NCBI GenBank assembly: GCA_905331475.1
Contig: CAJNYU010002266.1
Coordinates: forward strand, 1 to 64,000
DNA from: Rotaria socialis
Taxonomy: Eukaryota > Rotifera > Eurotatoria > Philodinida > Philodinidae
DNA: 64,000 nt
Direction: 5' to 3'
Position numbers and translations under genes: made by a program. Under the pieces are notes generated by a model that searched no databases, had not been told where the DNA came from, and saw only the letters and a program-made list of their open reading frames with translations. Below, piece by piece: positions 20,355 to 32,133 of this stretch. Positions within the stretch are counted from its first letter, which is position 1. Every line of letters begins with the position of its first letter.

Positions 20355-22767
20355 ATGGTTATTTGGCTTTTGTTTCTGTCCTTTTCTTCGGTTTTTGTTG
20401 ATGCAGCTCATTTCAACGGCGGTACTATTACATGGGCACCTATTAATAGTAATTCTAATTCATCTCCGGTTGCCATTTCTATCACACAAACCTACTCATG
20501 GAGTTACCCTCTTATGACTTGTACAACAAATGTTCCGGTCTCGAGTGGTAAAGATGACACGAATCTGACATGTATCGCTAATTGTTCAACTGATGGTGGT
20601 TACTCAAGTGCGCCTATTGACATTTTGACGGATTGTATTTCTGCGAGTTCCACGCTAGGGATGATGACAAGTGAACGAACCGTCAATATTACACTCAATA
20701 TTGGAGCGTATTTTTACATAGCATATCAAGGTAGCGCTTGGAGAAGCTTATATAATACCACAAGCAGCCCTGATTGGTCTATTGCAACTCTGATTGATCT
20801 TCGGCTAAGAAGTGATGGTATAGTTAATACACCACCAGTAGCCAATGTTCTTTCGCCTCAATATGTGATTGTCAACACTACAAGTCTCATTAATATACCT
20901 GTATCCGACGGCAATGTCGGTGATGATGTACGTTGCCGATGGGCTGTCAATGGAATAATCAACGAATGTAGTAGTATATGTTATCCAGGTGCTTTACCAA
21001 ATAGTACAACACTATCAAACTGTACTCTTTCATTTATGAGTCTAGTACCAGGTGCCTGGTATTCTGTTGCTATACAAGTATTTGTTACTACGAATACAAG
21101 AATTTTTTGCTAACAAAATATTTTTTATTCAGGTAGAAGACTTTATAAATACAACAAGTAACTCACCAATGAGTTCTGTTGCCGTTCAGTTTCTGATTTA
21201 TGTTCAACCAACACCAGTATGTTCAATAGCGCCTGTCATGATTCCTCTGACAGATTGTTTGGAAGTACAAACCAATGTGCCAACGAATTTCACATTGTAT
21301 ATAATGAATCTATGCAATTCGAGTGCCACAATTACTGACGTTATTCAATCGCAAACAATTACAGGTATGACGGCTAGTAGCGTGAAAAATTCGACAACAA
21401 ATAGTTCATTGGCATATGTAACATTATCTTGGGCACCACAGACAAGTCAAATAGGAACACAAGAACTATGTGTGTATGCTTACAACAGGTATGACATGAT
21501 TAGTTTGCTTTAAATTGATGTTGACATTCCCTTTTTCTTTTCGTATATATTAGTTTGATAGTACGATCAACACAATACTGTGCAATATTTACAGTAACGG
21601 CGTCAACTCCAAATTGTCCTGCAACAACGTAAGTTTTGATTGTATCTTAGAAGCTGATCTACGACGAGTCGTTTTTGATTTACAGAATTGCTGCTACTCC
21701 AGCCAATACAACAGCGTCAACAAATAAAGCTACTAGTAGCATTAATATTCCACTAGTGGTCGGTTTATCACTGTTAGGACTATTGCTAGCATTATGCTGT
21801 TGTTTTTGTTGGTTGTATTACTTTTGCAGGTATTGAATTCTTCGTCTTTTTCGATACAACAATGTATCAACTAGAATATCGAGTTGAAGGAAAAAACTGA
21901 TGCTATGTCTGGTTTTTCGTTTACAGGAATTCTAGAGGACAGCCGCGTCGAAAAAAAACACTCGAAGAAACTGAAGCACAAAATAAGTATTCAAAATTAC
22001 CAGAATCATTTTTTAGTCGAAATTTTCCATTGAAAAGGTGGGTTAACAATCATGGATTTCACAAAATGGCCAATAAACAGGATCGAATGTCTTCTTTGAA
22101 ATCTTCGTCATTAAAGTCCTTGTTATGGATGTCAATTGATGAAAAATCGTTTACAACGGCTGGAAATAACGAACGTCATAATTTGAGTCAATCATTTGCG
22201 CCAGAAAGTTCTCAATCGAGTGTACCAGTTCCTCCACAGTATGGTTCGAAGAAAATTCCTCGTAACAAAATATCAGCCGCTAGTGAGAGCCCGGAATTTG
22301 CTGCTAATCAAAGAAAACAAATAATTAATCATCTGATGACATTGAATAGTTCAAGCGCTGATATAAAGATGCAACGTGTAAATGTGTCAGTACATCATGA
22401 TGACTCTTTAAATGCCATGCAAATGAGTGGAAATAAAATCACTAGAGTCAGCAAAAGTGATTTAAAACAAAAAAGAACACCTAGTACTAGTAAACGAAGA
22501 CGCAGCATTTCGATAAATCACAACAATAACAGTCAAGAGATCGTGGAACCACATGCATCAAGAACAAAATATATTACTGTGACCAGAGTAAGAAGTTTAT
22601 CAACCAATAGACAACCAAGAAAAAATCATGGAACTGCAGTATTTCCTGAGAACGCGGGAGAACATACAAATTACACAACAATAGTGCCTTCGCTTCAACA
22701 TCAAAAATCAAAAACTCTATCACATACATCAAAGAATCGACAAATCAATGTTCATGTGATGAGTTGA
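20355..22767 (+). CDS. single-pass membrane protein with AHFNGGTITW ectodomain
   Basis: Five exons (20355-21077, 21133-21488, 21554-21628, 21686-21829, 21927-22767) join in frame across 55-97-bp GT-AG introns to give 712 residues. The start is the ATG heading a clean signal peptide (MVIWLLFLSFSSVFVDA) just before AHFNGGTITWAP, the hallmark of an extracellular family in rotifers, cnidarians and molluscs. The ectodomain (about 430 residues) is Cys- and N-glycosylation-rich, with repeated Ig/cadherin-like beta segments. A Thr/Ser stalk precedes a membrane helix (LVVGLSLLGLLLALCC) in exon 4, followed by a CCCFCWLYYFCR juxtamembrane segment. The cytoplasmic tail of about 280 residues is Ser/Lys/Arg-rich and low-complexity, with no catalytic domain. 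Adhesion or receptor function is inference. Confidence 0.82.
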
Positions 22768-23269
22768 ATCATTTATTAATACGTGAACGTTTCATATAAC
22801 TAACATTTTCTTTTTAATTTCGAAGATTATTCGTTTGCTCCTTCAATTAATATACTAACCTGATTGACTTACAATAAAACATATTCAAATATTTTAACTC
22901 TTTTGATTTCTCACTATTCGGCTGCAAGTGACTGCGAGCGAGACCAAAACCTAGAGAAGATATTCATTCCTTAAAAATCTATGCCCTCAAGAGATGAAAA
23001 ATTTTAATGATCATTTTGAAATTTTAACATTAGCCATCGCTAGAGCAATTTATTCACGGATCAAGCTAGTGGGAAAATCTGTTTCTGTTTTGACAGCTAC
23101 CTTAGACAGATATAATAGATATGAACTTTTTTTTAATTTAATTTCATACTTCTTGTGTATCATGAAATCATTATTTATTAGATTAACACAATGATGATTG
23201 CTATTGATTAAATAATCTAGGAGTATTGAAAGCAGATAAATGCTGATTTTATATCGTAAAAATAATATT
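22768..23269. other. intergenic, nothing recognised
   Basis: Short AT-rich spacer after the membrane-protein gene. AATAAA near 22873 is a candidate poly(A) signal. Confidence 0.45.
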
Positions 23270-23951
23270 TCATCGATCTCCATCTATGGAGGATGCAAAT
23301 AGAAATGGAAAAACTTTGGCAGCATTAAAATTTACACAATAAAATACAATAAGATTCCCTTGACTGAAAGGATAGGATCTCAAACCGTAATCCACCTGTG
23401 CTTGTCTGTCGGTAACATTGGCACAAATGACCATTTTTGTAGTACAAATGGCCATGCCGATGGCAAAAATCATGGCAGGATCCATGGGTGAAGCACGCAT
23501 GGAATAGCGTTCCTTGGGACGGAGCCAACGAACGGGACGGAATGCGCTCTCCGCTGAATTTTGAGGCTGCCCCCGCAAAATCTCTGAATCACAAATTTAA
23601 GTAGCTAGGTGATACTTAATCTCCCATCCCCACGTCTGCAATAGCTTTGTGCTCAGGCTGACGAGAGTTTTCAAACACGTTGCTTGTGAATAAGGGAACT
23701 GCTACCCAGGTCGAAGAAAACGGTACGTAAAAACGGTATAAAACGTTGAAAAGCAGAGCCGTTTTCCGAGCTGACTGATTACGGCGAAATAAGGTGAAAA
23801 TTAACGCCTTATTATACCATTTTATAGTCGTTTCAGGCCGGTTAAGGTGACCGTTCCGGCGGTCGGAATGATTGTTCTGGGTACATGTAGCAGCTCGATC
23901 TAAGGCAATCGATGAAGATACACATCGTGTGACTATAAGTAATAAATTCAG
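23270..23951 (-). repeat. dispersed repeat, probable retroelement 3' segment and GC-richer flank
   Basis: The part 23355-23470 shares with 36893-37040 the words GACTGAAAGGATAGG, CCGTAAT, TGTCTGT and CACAAATGACCATTT in the same order and orientation. It is GC-richer than the host DNA. Read on the minus strand the shared block would be a conserved 3' end. The next 350 bp (to 23951) are also GC-richer, without a recognised protein. This block abuts the first surviving exon of the TRPA pseudogene, so it probably removed or displaced the 5' end of that gene. Confidence 0.55.
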
Positions 23952-26900
23952 AAAACGAACAGCAATCATTATTAATCTATTTATTATCAAAAACGAATGA
24001 TAAACAAAAACTCATAGATAATATTGATAAGCGAAATAATCAAGGTCCAACTTCATTGCATCATGCTGTCATGTCTAATCGTATGACTAATGTGAACATA
24101 TTACTTAACTATGGAGCATCGATAACAATAAATATTTCTTCTTTCTCAAGTATAGTAATAGTTTGCTTAACAATACATAGTTATTTTAGATAAAAGATCT
24201 TCGTCAAGCAACACCATTACATTATGCATGTAGTTTTAACAGAACAAATGATATTGTTCGATATTTACTGTTAAAAGCTGATTCTTATAAATTTCAATCA
24301 AATAAATTAAAATCAATTAGAGACAGTATATCAAATAAAACATCATTACCAATGAATTCAAAAATAGATGATATTAATGCAAAAACAACAGATGGATATG
24401 ATGCTTTTTCACTTGCAAGAATTTATAATAATCAAAAAATACTTGAAGAACTCTTTCAACATATACCATACGATGATTTTCAATGGAACGAAAAAGATAA
24501 AATAATTTTCGATCAAATCTATCAGGCAATTTCAGATGAAGATTTTCGTGTCATAGATTCTTATCCTATTTGGCTTGTTATTGATGAAACTGCTGGAGAG
24601 ACTCCACTTCATAATGCCTGTAAATTAGGTTGCCCTATCGTTGTACTGCATCTACTTCATCGGCAATATTCTGACAATAAGATTGAAGCAAATATAATAT
24701 TTTTAAGAGAAAAACAAAACGGTTTTACGCCAATTCTTTCAGCTGCTTATGCTGACCAATTAAAATATTTTGAACGCATGCTTAATATTATTCTAAAACT
24801 TATCATCACAAATAATTCTCCTGATAAATTTATTAACGATATATTCATAGATCGATACGGACGATCTTTATTACAGATTTGCGTTCTTTCTAAACAAATT
24901 AAATAGCTCGAAATACTAATGTTGTGTATAGAATCAAATCCGTTTTTATTTATACAAATCATTGAGCCAATGATATTTTCATTGGATCATAACGATGAAA
25001 CACCACTTCACGTTGGTGTACGATGAGAATTATATTCTCTATGCCGATTATTACTTGTATTTGCTGATAAGTTCGATGATATTCAACAACCTCGTATTTA
25101 TCTCGATAGAATCGACGGGGAATTAGCTCGATCCATAGATGCAAAATATACTGCAGATATTCAATTTATTCCTTCATATACACTTTCAATGTTAAGTAAA
25201 TCTCGTGTATTTATAATTGGATATTAAAATAGAAATGGTCAATCGCCATTTCATAGAGCTATTCTTCATGGGCATCGCCATATTATGAATCTCTTTCTTA
25301 AACATATTAATACATGTGGTATGAATTATTTATTAGAACATACCGATGCTAATTTTCGAACTTCATTACATTTAGCTGCTATTCATGGTCATAGTAATAT
25401 CGTAGAAGATTTGTTTTTATTAAATATTAACATATACGTTCGAGATGATCAAGAATCAACACCATTACATTGTGTTGCCGGATGTGCTTGTATTAAATGT
25501 CATGATGGTGTTGATGCATCCATTTGTATACTTGATATGTTTTTAAGACATGTTAGAAATTGTCAAATCCATTCTTATGATGCTTTAACAGCAATCAATG
25601 GTTTTGGTCATAATTGTCTTGAAACAGCGACAATATCACGAAATCGATCGTTTGTTGAATATCTTTTAAATATTAATAATATTTCTCTATTTAAAAGTCT
25701 TTTACGTAATGCTCAATTACTTGATATTCATTATCAGAATGTTGACACACCACTTAGAAAATTGGTAAAATTTATGCCTGATTTAGCGTATCGAGTACTT
25801 GACATTTTTATAACACACATTGGTGATAAACATGATGCTTACCATAAAATAATTTATGATTTAGAACTTCTTGAAGATCATTGTCATATCCAACAGTGGC
25901 AACGTAGTAGGTCTTCTCAGATGATACTAAACAAGTCACTAAATAATTGTTTTTGTCCAATGTTTTGTCGTTACGGAAAAATTGAATTTTATTCTGATAA
26001 TTATCATCGATCATTAATTGCTTATACAGCAAGTCATCACGCATTAGTACATAATAGTGTACTCTCAGTTATTTGTAAAAATGCTAAACAAGTTGATTTA
26101 TAAAGTAGTGAAGAAACTCAACATTTTTTATTACGTACTTTCTATATCTAATTTTATTTACTGTTACAATGTTAAGAAATCGACCGTTAGAAAATTTCTA
26201 TAAGTTAGCCAACACATCGTTTCCAGATGGAGATTATTCCAATGGAATTTCATTGGTTAGTATTAACATAAAGAAATTCACGTCTATAGTTTTCAAAGGA
26301 AAAAATTCGAAGTTTTCCGACTCTTGACCGCATTAGAACAATTGAAATACGTTGTTTCGTGATTGTTCTAACATAGTACAATTTTCAGATTTTTTGTCTA
26401 TCAAAGTTAGCTGATCAATATAAAATCTATGAATTATCTATCGTATGTCGCATTTATTTGGAAATTGTAGCAATTATCCTAAGCGTTATTTGTTTATATG
26501 ACGACAATCAATGGCAAGTAGATGCATTTGCAGTAGTTCTTGCTTGGACAACAGTGCTATCTTATCTTCGTTTTGTTCCTATATTTGGAGCTAATGTTGT
26601 TCTGCTTGAAGTGATTATGCTTAAATTCTTATGGTTTCTTCCAGTATTAGCAGTATTAATTTGTTCACATTCAGCTGTATTTTACATGCTTTTACAAAAT
26701 CAATCTGTTTTTTCTACTATTACTTTTGCTTGGTTTCGATCAAGTTTGTGATTTATCGAAATTTCTTCTATCGCATAATATTAATTATTGTATTTTTAGT
26801 TTTTATGATATTAGATGTAGGCTACGAGGATTTTTTTCTTTGCTGTGGTGTTACAATGACGATTCTCGTCAATCATTTTCGCATCGGTAAATGGTGGATA

Positions 26901-27114
26901 AACAGATTTGAAGTATAATAATCTTTGGTTTTCTTATTATATAGCTCTAGCTGTTGGTGAAATAGCAAATTTATCAACTATTGCACGTGTACGTAATGCG
27001 ACACGGCGATATGAATTATTATTTGAATACGAAATATTTCGATTACAATGTTTGTGGTCACTTGCACCAGTTCATCGTTGTCATGAGTATATTGAAAAAA
27101 CATCGAATCGATAA
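23952..27114 (+). pseudogene. TRPA-like ankyrin cation channel, decayed
   Basis: About ten ankyrin repeats can be read (LHHAVMSNR, ATPLHYAC, ETPLHNACKLG, FTPILSAAY, DETPLHVGV, QSPFHRAILHGH, TSLHLAAIHGH, STPLHCVAG). They are followed by TRPA-type transmembrane remnants: LIYLEIVAIILSVICLY, VFYMLLQNQSVFSTI of the pore region, and IALAVGEIANLSTIARV, which matches the GLAVGDI segment after S6 of TRPA1. In-frame stops interrupt it at 24904, 25024, 25225 and 26101, and the membrane part is spread over different frames. The 5' end is missing; the first exon begins after an AG at 23951, right beside repeat DNA. A living TRPA channel senses irritants, heat or oxidants at the plasma membrane, but this copy cannot encode one. 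Some introns (about 24150-24190, 26260-26400) are probable but not fixed. Confidence 0.8.
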
Positions 27115-27473
27115 TGACAACTTATTTAAAATGGATTTATCGTTATATTTTTGCTTGAAACTCATGAATAAATATCTTTAAAATTATGCGAACAAAAATA
27201 AACGAATATATAATGTTTTCTTCTTGTTTCAAATGAAAAAATATGATTTCAAGAATAAGAAAAAGTGAATTTTGAAGCAATATTTGACATCTCTACGTAG
27301 AGTGAGAATAGAAGCCGTGGTTAAGGTAAATAGTGTTATTGTTGTTCTGTTTGTCAGAGCAGGAAAAAAAGAAAAAAAAGAAGTTGCTAAAGTCTTTTGT
27401 CGTTAGAAACAAGTCGCTTTTTCTTCTTCTTGTCGCCTTCATCGCGTCGTCATTCAAAAAAGAAAATATAAAG

Positions 27474-28073
27474 ATGTATTATGTACCAGTAACTCAAAGC
27501 TATGCAAGTTTGCCCGTAACCTATGTACCAGTGTATTCAACTACAATTAATCGAGCAGCAAATGATCTGTCCGAAGTTAAAAGAGAACTCGCCGACTTAC
27601 GTGGAGAGTTGAGTAATTTACGTTTAGAAAAAGAAACTTGTCCAATTTGTTCTTCGACTTCATCAATTACGCGAACAATCCATTGTGATGAAACTTGTCG
27701 ATTATGTGCACCGACAACACAAGTAATTGAGTGCGACGGAACTTGTTCAATCTGTTATCCGCGCGTTCCTAGTCGAGAACGAATAGTAACTTATTCACGT
27801 TCACCATCACCGGTTCATTATTGTTCGCTTTGTGATGATTATGTTATTGATCAGGCTTATCCGCCACCATCTCCACGTCCACATAAACGAATAGTGAAAA
27901 AAGTAAAACAACAAGACAAATTATCTGAATATTTATCTCGGCAGCTTGATCTTCACCGACTTCAACATCGTTATATACCCGAACAACGGCCAGTATGGAT
28001 TCCAACAGCGTATAAACATGATTACCCTCATCGACGATGGGTTACTCGTGAATCACGCTTGGCAGAACCTTGA
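27474..28073 (+). CDS. coiled-coil, Cys-rich protein of unknown function
   Basis: A single frame of 199 residues from ATG 27474. Upstream in-frame codons are low-complexity (poly-Lys) and not needed. After a Tyr/Pro/Val-rich start (MYYVPVTQSYASLPVTYVP) comes a short coiled coil (about residues 25-50, LSEVKRELADLRGELSNLR), then four Cys pairs (CPIC, CDETCRLC, CDGTCSIC, CSLC) spaced like metal-binding knuckles. A basic, Pro/His/Arg-rich C-terminus completes it. There is no signal peptide. I do not recognise the family. The paired CxxC modules suggest zinc binding, and the coiled coil suggests oligomerisation. Confidence 0.6.
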   Translation: MYYVPVTQSYASLPVTYVPVYSTTINRAANDLSEVKRELADLRGELSNLRLEKETCPICSSTSSITRTIHCDETCRLCAPTTQVIECDGTCSICYPRVPSRERIVTYSRSPSPVHYCSLCDDYVIDQAYPPPSPRPHKRIVKKVKQQDKLSEYLSRQLDLHRLQHRYIPEQRPVWIPTAYKHDYPHRRWVTRESRLAEP

Positions 28074-28882
28074 ACGCATACATATTTTTTTCGATACACG
28101 CGTTTAAAATAAATGATTTGAAATATCATAAGAGAATCTTTGTGCTTTTTTTCACGATAGAAATGAGCTATTATGCAGCAATTCTTTTCTAGCTATCGTC
28201 ACAACCTGAAATCGATCTCGACTATTCAAATAGTCTTTGAAACTATTTAAAATCTGTACGTTCAAATGTCGCATTGTAACATTTTCATATCATGCAAACC
28301 TAAATCAATAATTATATTTTGACAAGTGAATATATATTATCGAAAATGGAAAATACGAAAGCAAAGAAATATTATGAAAACAACAAAAATTACCTTGTAT
28401 TTTAAGTTGCATTCTTGGGTATCTTTTGCTTATTTGAGATGGCAAAAGAAAAGTAAAAACGTGGGAAGGAGTAACAAGGCCATCTTAACACGTGAAGAAC
28501 AGAAAAATAATTTTTTGTAGATAGCTTTACGACAACATGCACAGTGGATGCGTCTTGATATGTGAAGCGAGATAATTTTTTTCTTTCAGCTTAGTACAAA
28601 ATAAAAGATCAAAATTAGCATTTATCCATACGATGGTCGATTTTCGTATGACTAAAAACTATCGTGAGTTGTTAAATATCGTTTGATTATGAAATAGCAC
28701 TCGATTTTATTTTCATCTCGGATAGATTCGATGAACATATTTTTACTATTGCTTTCATAGAGAGGGACAGTGAAAACTAATCATATGTATCTGATCGAAA
28801 ATCGGTGCATATCTGTTTTCGAAAAATGATTGTATTACTTTAATAAAAACTGTATAATATTGTTTTTACTTCAGAGGTTAAA
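28074..28882. other. intergenic, nothing recognised
   Basis: AATAAA at about 28110 is a candidate poly(A) signal for the preceding gene. TTTTTACTTCAG just before ATG 28883 is a good splice acceptor, so the next gene may have a 5' untranslated exon or receive a trans-spliced leader. Nothing else is seen. Confidence 0.45.
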
Positions 28883-29397
28883 ATGACGTGTGCTGAACAA
28901 CATTTAAAAAATAGCTTTATACTCGTTGGTATACTACTTGTTTTCGAAGGTTTAGCATTCCTAATATTTCCATATTCAACAGCGAAATTGTTACTTCTAT
29001 CAGCACTAGAAACAAAACAAGCCGAACAATTTGCTCGAGTTGCAGGTTTAGCGATAGTTGTGATTGGTTACTACTACTGTGTTGCTGGATATTTTACCTT
29101 AATTGGTTATTTTAGGTAGTATCGAATCATCAAACAATTAGAAATACATTTTTTTTCTCTCCTATATGTTAGAGCTAGTATAATTGGACGTTTGTTTATT
29201 CTGCCAATTATAAGTGCAATGGTTTATTTCTAGTAAAAAATATTTCAATTGATAATTACTTTTTATTAACAGTTTTATATTCTAGTTCCATCGAAGTTCC
29301 GTTCCTAATTTTCGGTATTCAGGATTTCTTAAGTGCTTTGTGGTCTTATGCTTGTTTGATGGTATATGATGCAGAACAACAAAAACTGCAATGTTAA
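28883..29397 (+). CDS. small four-helix membrane protein
   Basis: Three exons (28883-29115, 29173-29232, 29286-29397) join in phase 2 across introns of 57 and 53 bp to give 134 residues. Four hydrophobic segments are evident: FILVGILLVFEGLAFLIF, AGLAIVVIGYYYCVAGYF, GRLFILPIISAMVYF and VPFLIFGIQDFLSALWSY. The loop ETKQAEQFARVAG between helices 1 and 2 is charged. The layout resembles DoxX/DUF4345-like small integral membrane proteins, but I cannot assign a family. It probably sits in an organelle or plasma membrane. The short introns and consistent phase make the gene model solid even though function is unknown. Confidence 0.7.
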
Positions 29398-30460
29398 ATT
29401 TTTATGCTCATTGTTTCAATCGCTTTGTGCTCCATGTTTTTTGCTAACTGCTAACGCTTATACAAATTTTTTCAACTTGTATAATAAATACATGTGTACG
29501 TGAGTGTCTTAGAATTTCAATTACGTTCGACATTAATTTTCATCCATTTGTTGCGAACAGAGTTATAGTACTATTAGTAATATGATTAACATCAGGAATT
29601 ATCATAGTAATTTATGGACAAACTGAAAATAAGTAAAGAAAATGATTGTCCGATTAATTGAAAGGAGCCTTTATGCATTGTTCTACTATCAGTTGAGTCA
29701 GTATGGAATTTTAGGTACTTACAGGACCGTTCGTTTACAATTGATGTTGGAGTAAATGAAGAACAAGCGATTTTTCTTACATTTTCAGTATGATACTTAT
29801 GATAATTATCGGATGAAGTGAACGAAAAAAACTTATACCGAAATTAGTGTTACTTAGAGAAAAAATACTGATCTAAGAGGATATGTTTGATTTTTTTCTT
29901 GTAAAGAAAGATTGTTTGTCGATCAAATCTTCAATAGTTTATGAAATGTCTTGAACGAAAAGTCTTGTTAATTCGCTTTCCTAAACTCATGCAAAACAAA
30001 AAAAACAGAAAACACCTACAATTCAGTACGTATTGATCAATGACTCTCGTTTCGCGATATACTCAGGAATCATATGATAAACAAAGGTGTTGTAGTATAT
30101 ATTTCTCTAAGTAAGCAAACAAAAAGAATGTACGCTTGGATGAAAGCTAAAATGCAATTCCGACAAATTTGTTCTGATTATCGTCCTCCATGAACATGAC
30201 ATAACCTGTGACATATCATCAATCAAGAAAATCTTTCAGTATTAACAAGATCCTGACGAAGTCTCCTCAGTTTGAGCTGTACAAGACGAGTAGTGCGGTT
30301 CCCAATGAATCATTGGTCTGTTGTCTGATAATTTCAACACGTTTACAAACGCATCCTTATTTAGACATAGTGTACGCTTCTTCTAACAGCACGTCAGCCT
30401 TTCAGTGACTACGAGTATTTTAACTAGATTTCTCTAATACCGAAACTGTTGGAATGACTA
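29398..30460. other. intergenic, nothing recognised
   Basis: AT-rich spacer between the small membrane-protein gene and the fold-back element; no credible frame. Confidence 0.45.
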
Positions 30461-31120
30461 TCATTTACCACAAATAGAAATCCACAGACACATCTATACA
30501 TCATATCCACACCTGTGGTGAATAAAACAAATATGACCCATTCTGGTGACCAAATAGGGATTTTTCAACTTAAGGATTTTTTTTATACAGTATCTTGTTC
30601 AAGTCACAACCGAACAAGGTCCCAGTTAGGGGCTCATCAGTACCAGTATACTGGGTACTTGTAACACTGGTGATCAGAAGCATCTCTCCGAGTTTCTGAT
30701 AAGAAGAATTACGTTTCGAAATGATTCTAATGAATATTGAAAATGTATGATTCTGGTAACCACAATCAGCTCTAAGAGTTTCTGATAAATAGAATCACAT
30801 TTCGAAAGGTGATTCTAGGAACCAGAATCATACATATTCGATATCTATTAGAATCATTTCGAAAAGTAATTTCGCTTATAAGAAACTCAGAGAGTCGATT
30901 TTGGTCACCAGTATTACCAGTACCCAGTATACTGGTACTGGTGAACCCCTAACAGGGACCCTGTTCAGTTGTGACTTGAACAGCATATAGTATATAAAAA
31001 CAAATCCCTAAATTGAAAAATCCCTATTTGGTCACCAGAATGGGTCATATTTGTTTTATTCACCACAAGTGTGGATATGATGTATAGATGTGTCTGTGGA
31101 TTTCTATTTGTGGTAAATGA
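30461..31120. mobile_element. 660-bp fold-back element with TA target duplication
   Basis: The ends TCATTTACCACAAATAG and CTATTTGTGGTAAATGA are perfect inverted repeats flanked by TA on both sides (30459-30460 and 31121-31122). The arms stay paired for about 200 bp each (through the segments GTGGATATGATGTATAGATG and AGTACCAGTATACTGG) with a few mismatches and small gaps. The centre contains further nested hairpins built from GAATCAT/ATGATTC and TTTCGAAA words. A TA duplication suggests mobilisation by a Tc1/mariner-type transposase supplied elsewhere. There is no transposase inside. Confidence 0.8.
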
Positions 31121-31737
31121 TAACCAAGCTTTGAAAGCTCTATTGTTGTATCTGGCAGTCATTGGAACACGATGTTTTCTCTCTCTGTGTATATATATAT
31201 AACCAACAAGACCATATTAGACTAGAAAAATTCTGTCTTGCTTATCGAAGATCATGTTACATTTTTAGTGCAAGGATCACCGTGTCCCTGTGCAAAAGTA
31301 TTTGGCTTGTAGTATCTAAGCGTGAGGTTATTGATGCACCGGCAAATAATTCTAGCAAAACAATAATTTGTAAATGATGATTATTTATCATTCGGATTGT
31401 AATATTCAAGCTCTGTTTTATACATTGGCAACGCATAAGAGTTTCAATTAGTTAGATTTAAATAATTTATTTTCATATTGTTTTGATTTTGAAACAAATT
31501 TCAATCCGGTAAAAAAAATTCTATGAACAAAAGAGAATATGTTGTATGATAATTTATTTTGTTAAAATGAGTTTAAAATGTTCTAAGGGCGATTTTTTGC
31601 GCTGCCATAGATGCTGTGTTTATAGAAAAATTTTAAGCAGATTTTGTTTTGAACTAATCTAATCGATAAAAGTTTATTAGGAGAATCTATTGAATATCTA
31701 ATGAAATGATAAATGAAGCTAAAAGTTAATGTATGAT
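31121..31737. other. intergenic, nothing recognised
   Basis: Spacer between the fold-back element and the 3' end of the SnoaL-like gene, with an AT microsatellite near 31190-31200. Confidence 0.45.
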
Positions 31738-32133
31738 TCAATTGAATATGTCGATGATTTTTTTCCAAGCTTGACCATCTTTTCTCCAGATGACAACATA
31801 ATTTCCTGCCTCGGCATTTACTTTGTAAGAACTAGAATCAAGATAATCAAAAGAAAACATTTCGAAAGATGATTTAAAGAAAAACCTTATTTCAATAAGA
31901 TAGTTTGAATCACACTGAATAACTTGTTTAGTTTGTAAATCAACGTGTGTATTTCCGACTTTTCTCGTTTCCGAATAATATTTTTTAATTTGATCTGCAC
32001 CTTGATAAACTTGATTGTCCGGAGCAAATAGTCGAGCATCATCAGCATAGCTACCAACAGCTTCACTTATTTGACCATTATTAAAATTATGCTCAAAATC
32101 ACGATTGAGTTTGTCAATGGTTTCGAATGACAT
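31738..32133 (-). CDS. SnoaL/NTF2-like (DUF4440-type) protein
   Basis: Two exons on the minus strand, 32133-31886 and 31831-31738, are split by a 54-bp GTTTTT...TCTAG intron (phase 2) to give 113 residues. Reading straight through the intron also stays open but inserts a Phe-rich run that breaks the domain. The spliced form restores LIEISSYKVNAEAGNYVVIW, the canonical edge strands. Family hallmarks are DFEHNFNNGQISEAVGSYADDARLFAPDN near the start and WKKIIDIFN at the end. These cone-shaped alpha+beta proteins include isomerases, dehydratases and stress-related proteins. The catalytic role here is unknown. The start is the ATG at 32133 (MSFETIDKL). Confidence 0.85.
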   Translation of the reverse strand: MSFETIDKLNRDFEHNFNNGQISEAVGSYADDARLFAPDNQVYQGADQIKKYYSETRKVGNTHVDLQTKQVIQCDSNYLIEIRFFFKSSFEMFSFDYLDSSSYKVNAEAGNYVVIWRKDGQAWKKIIDIFN

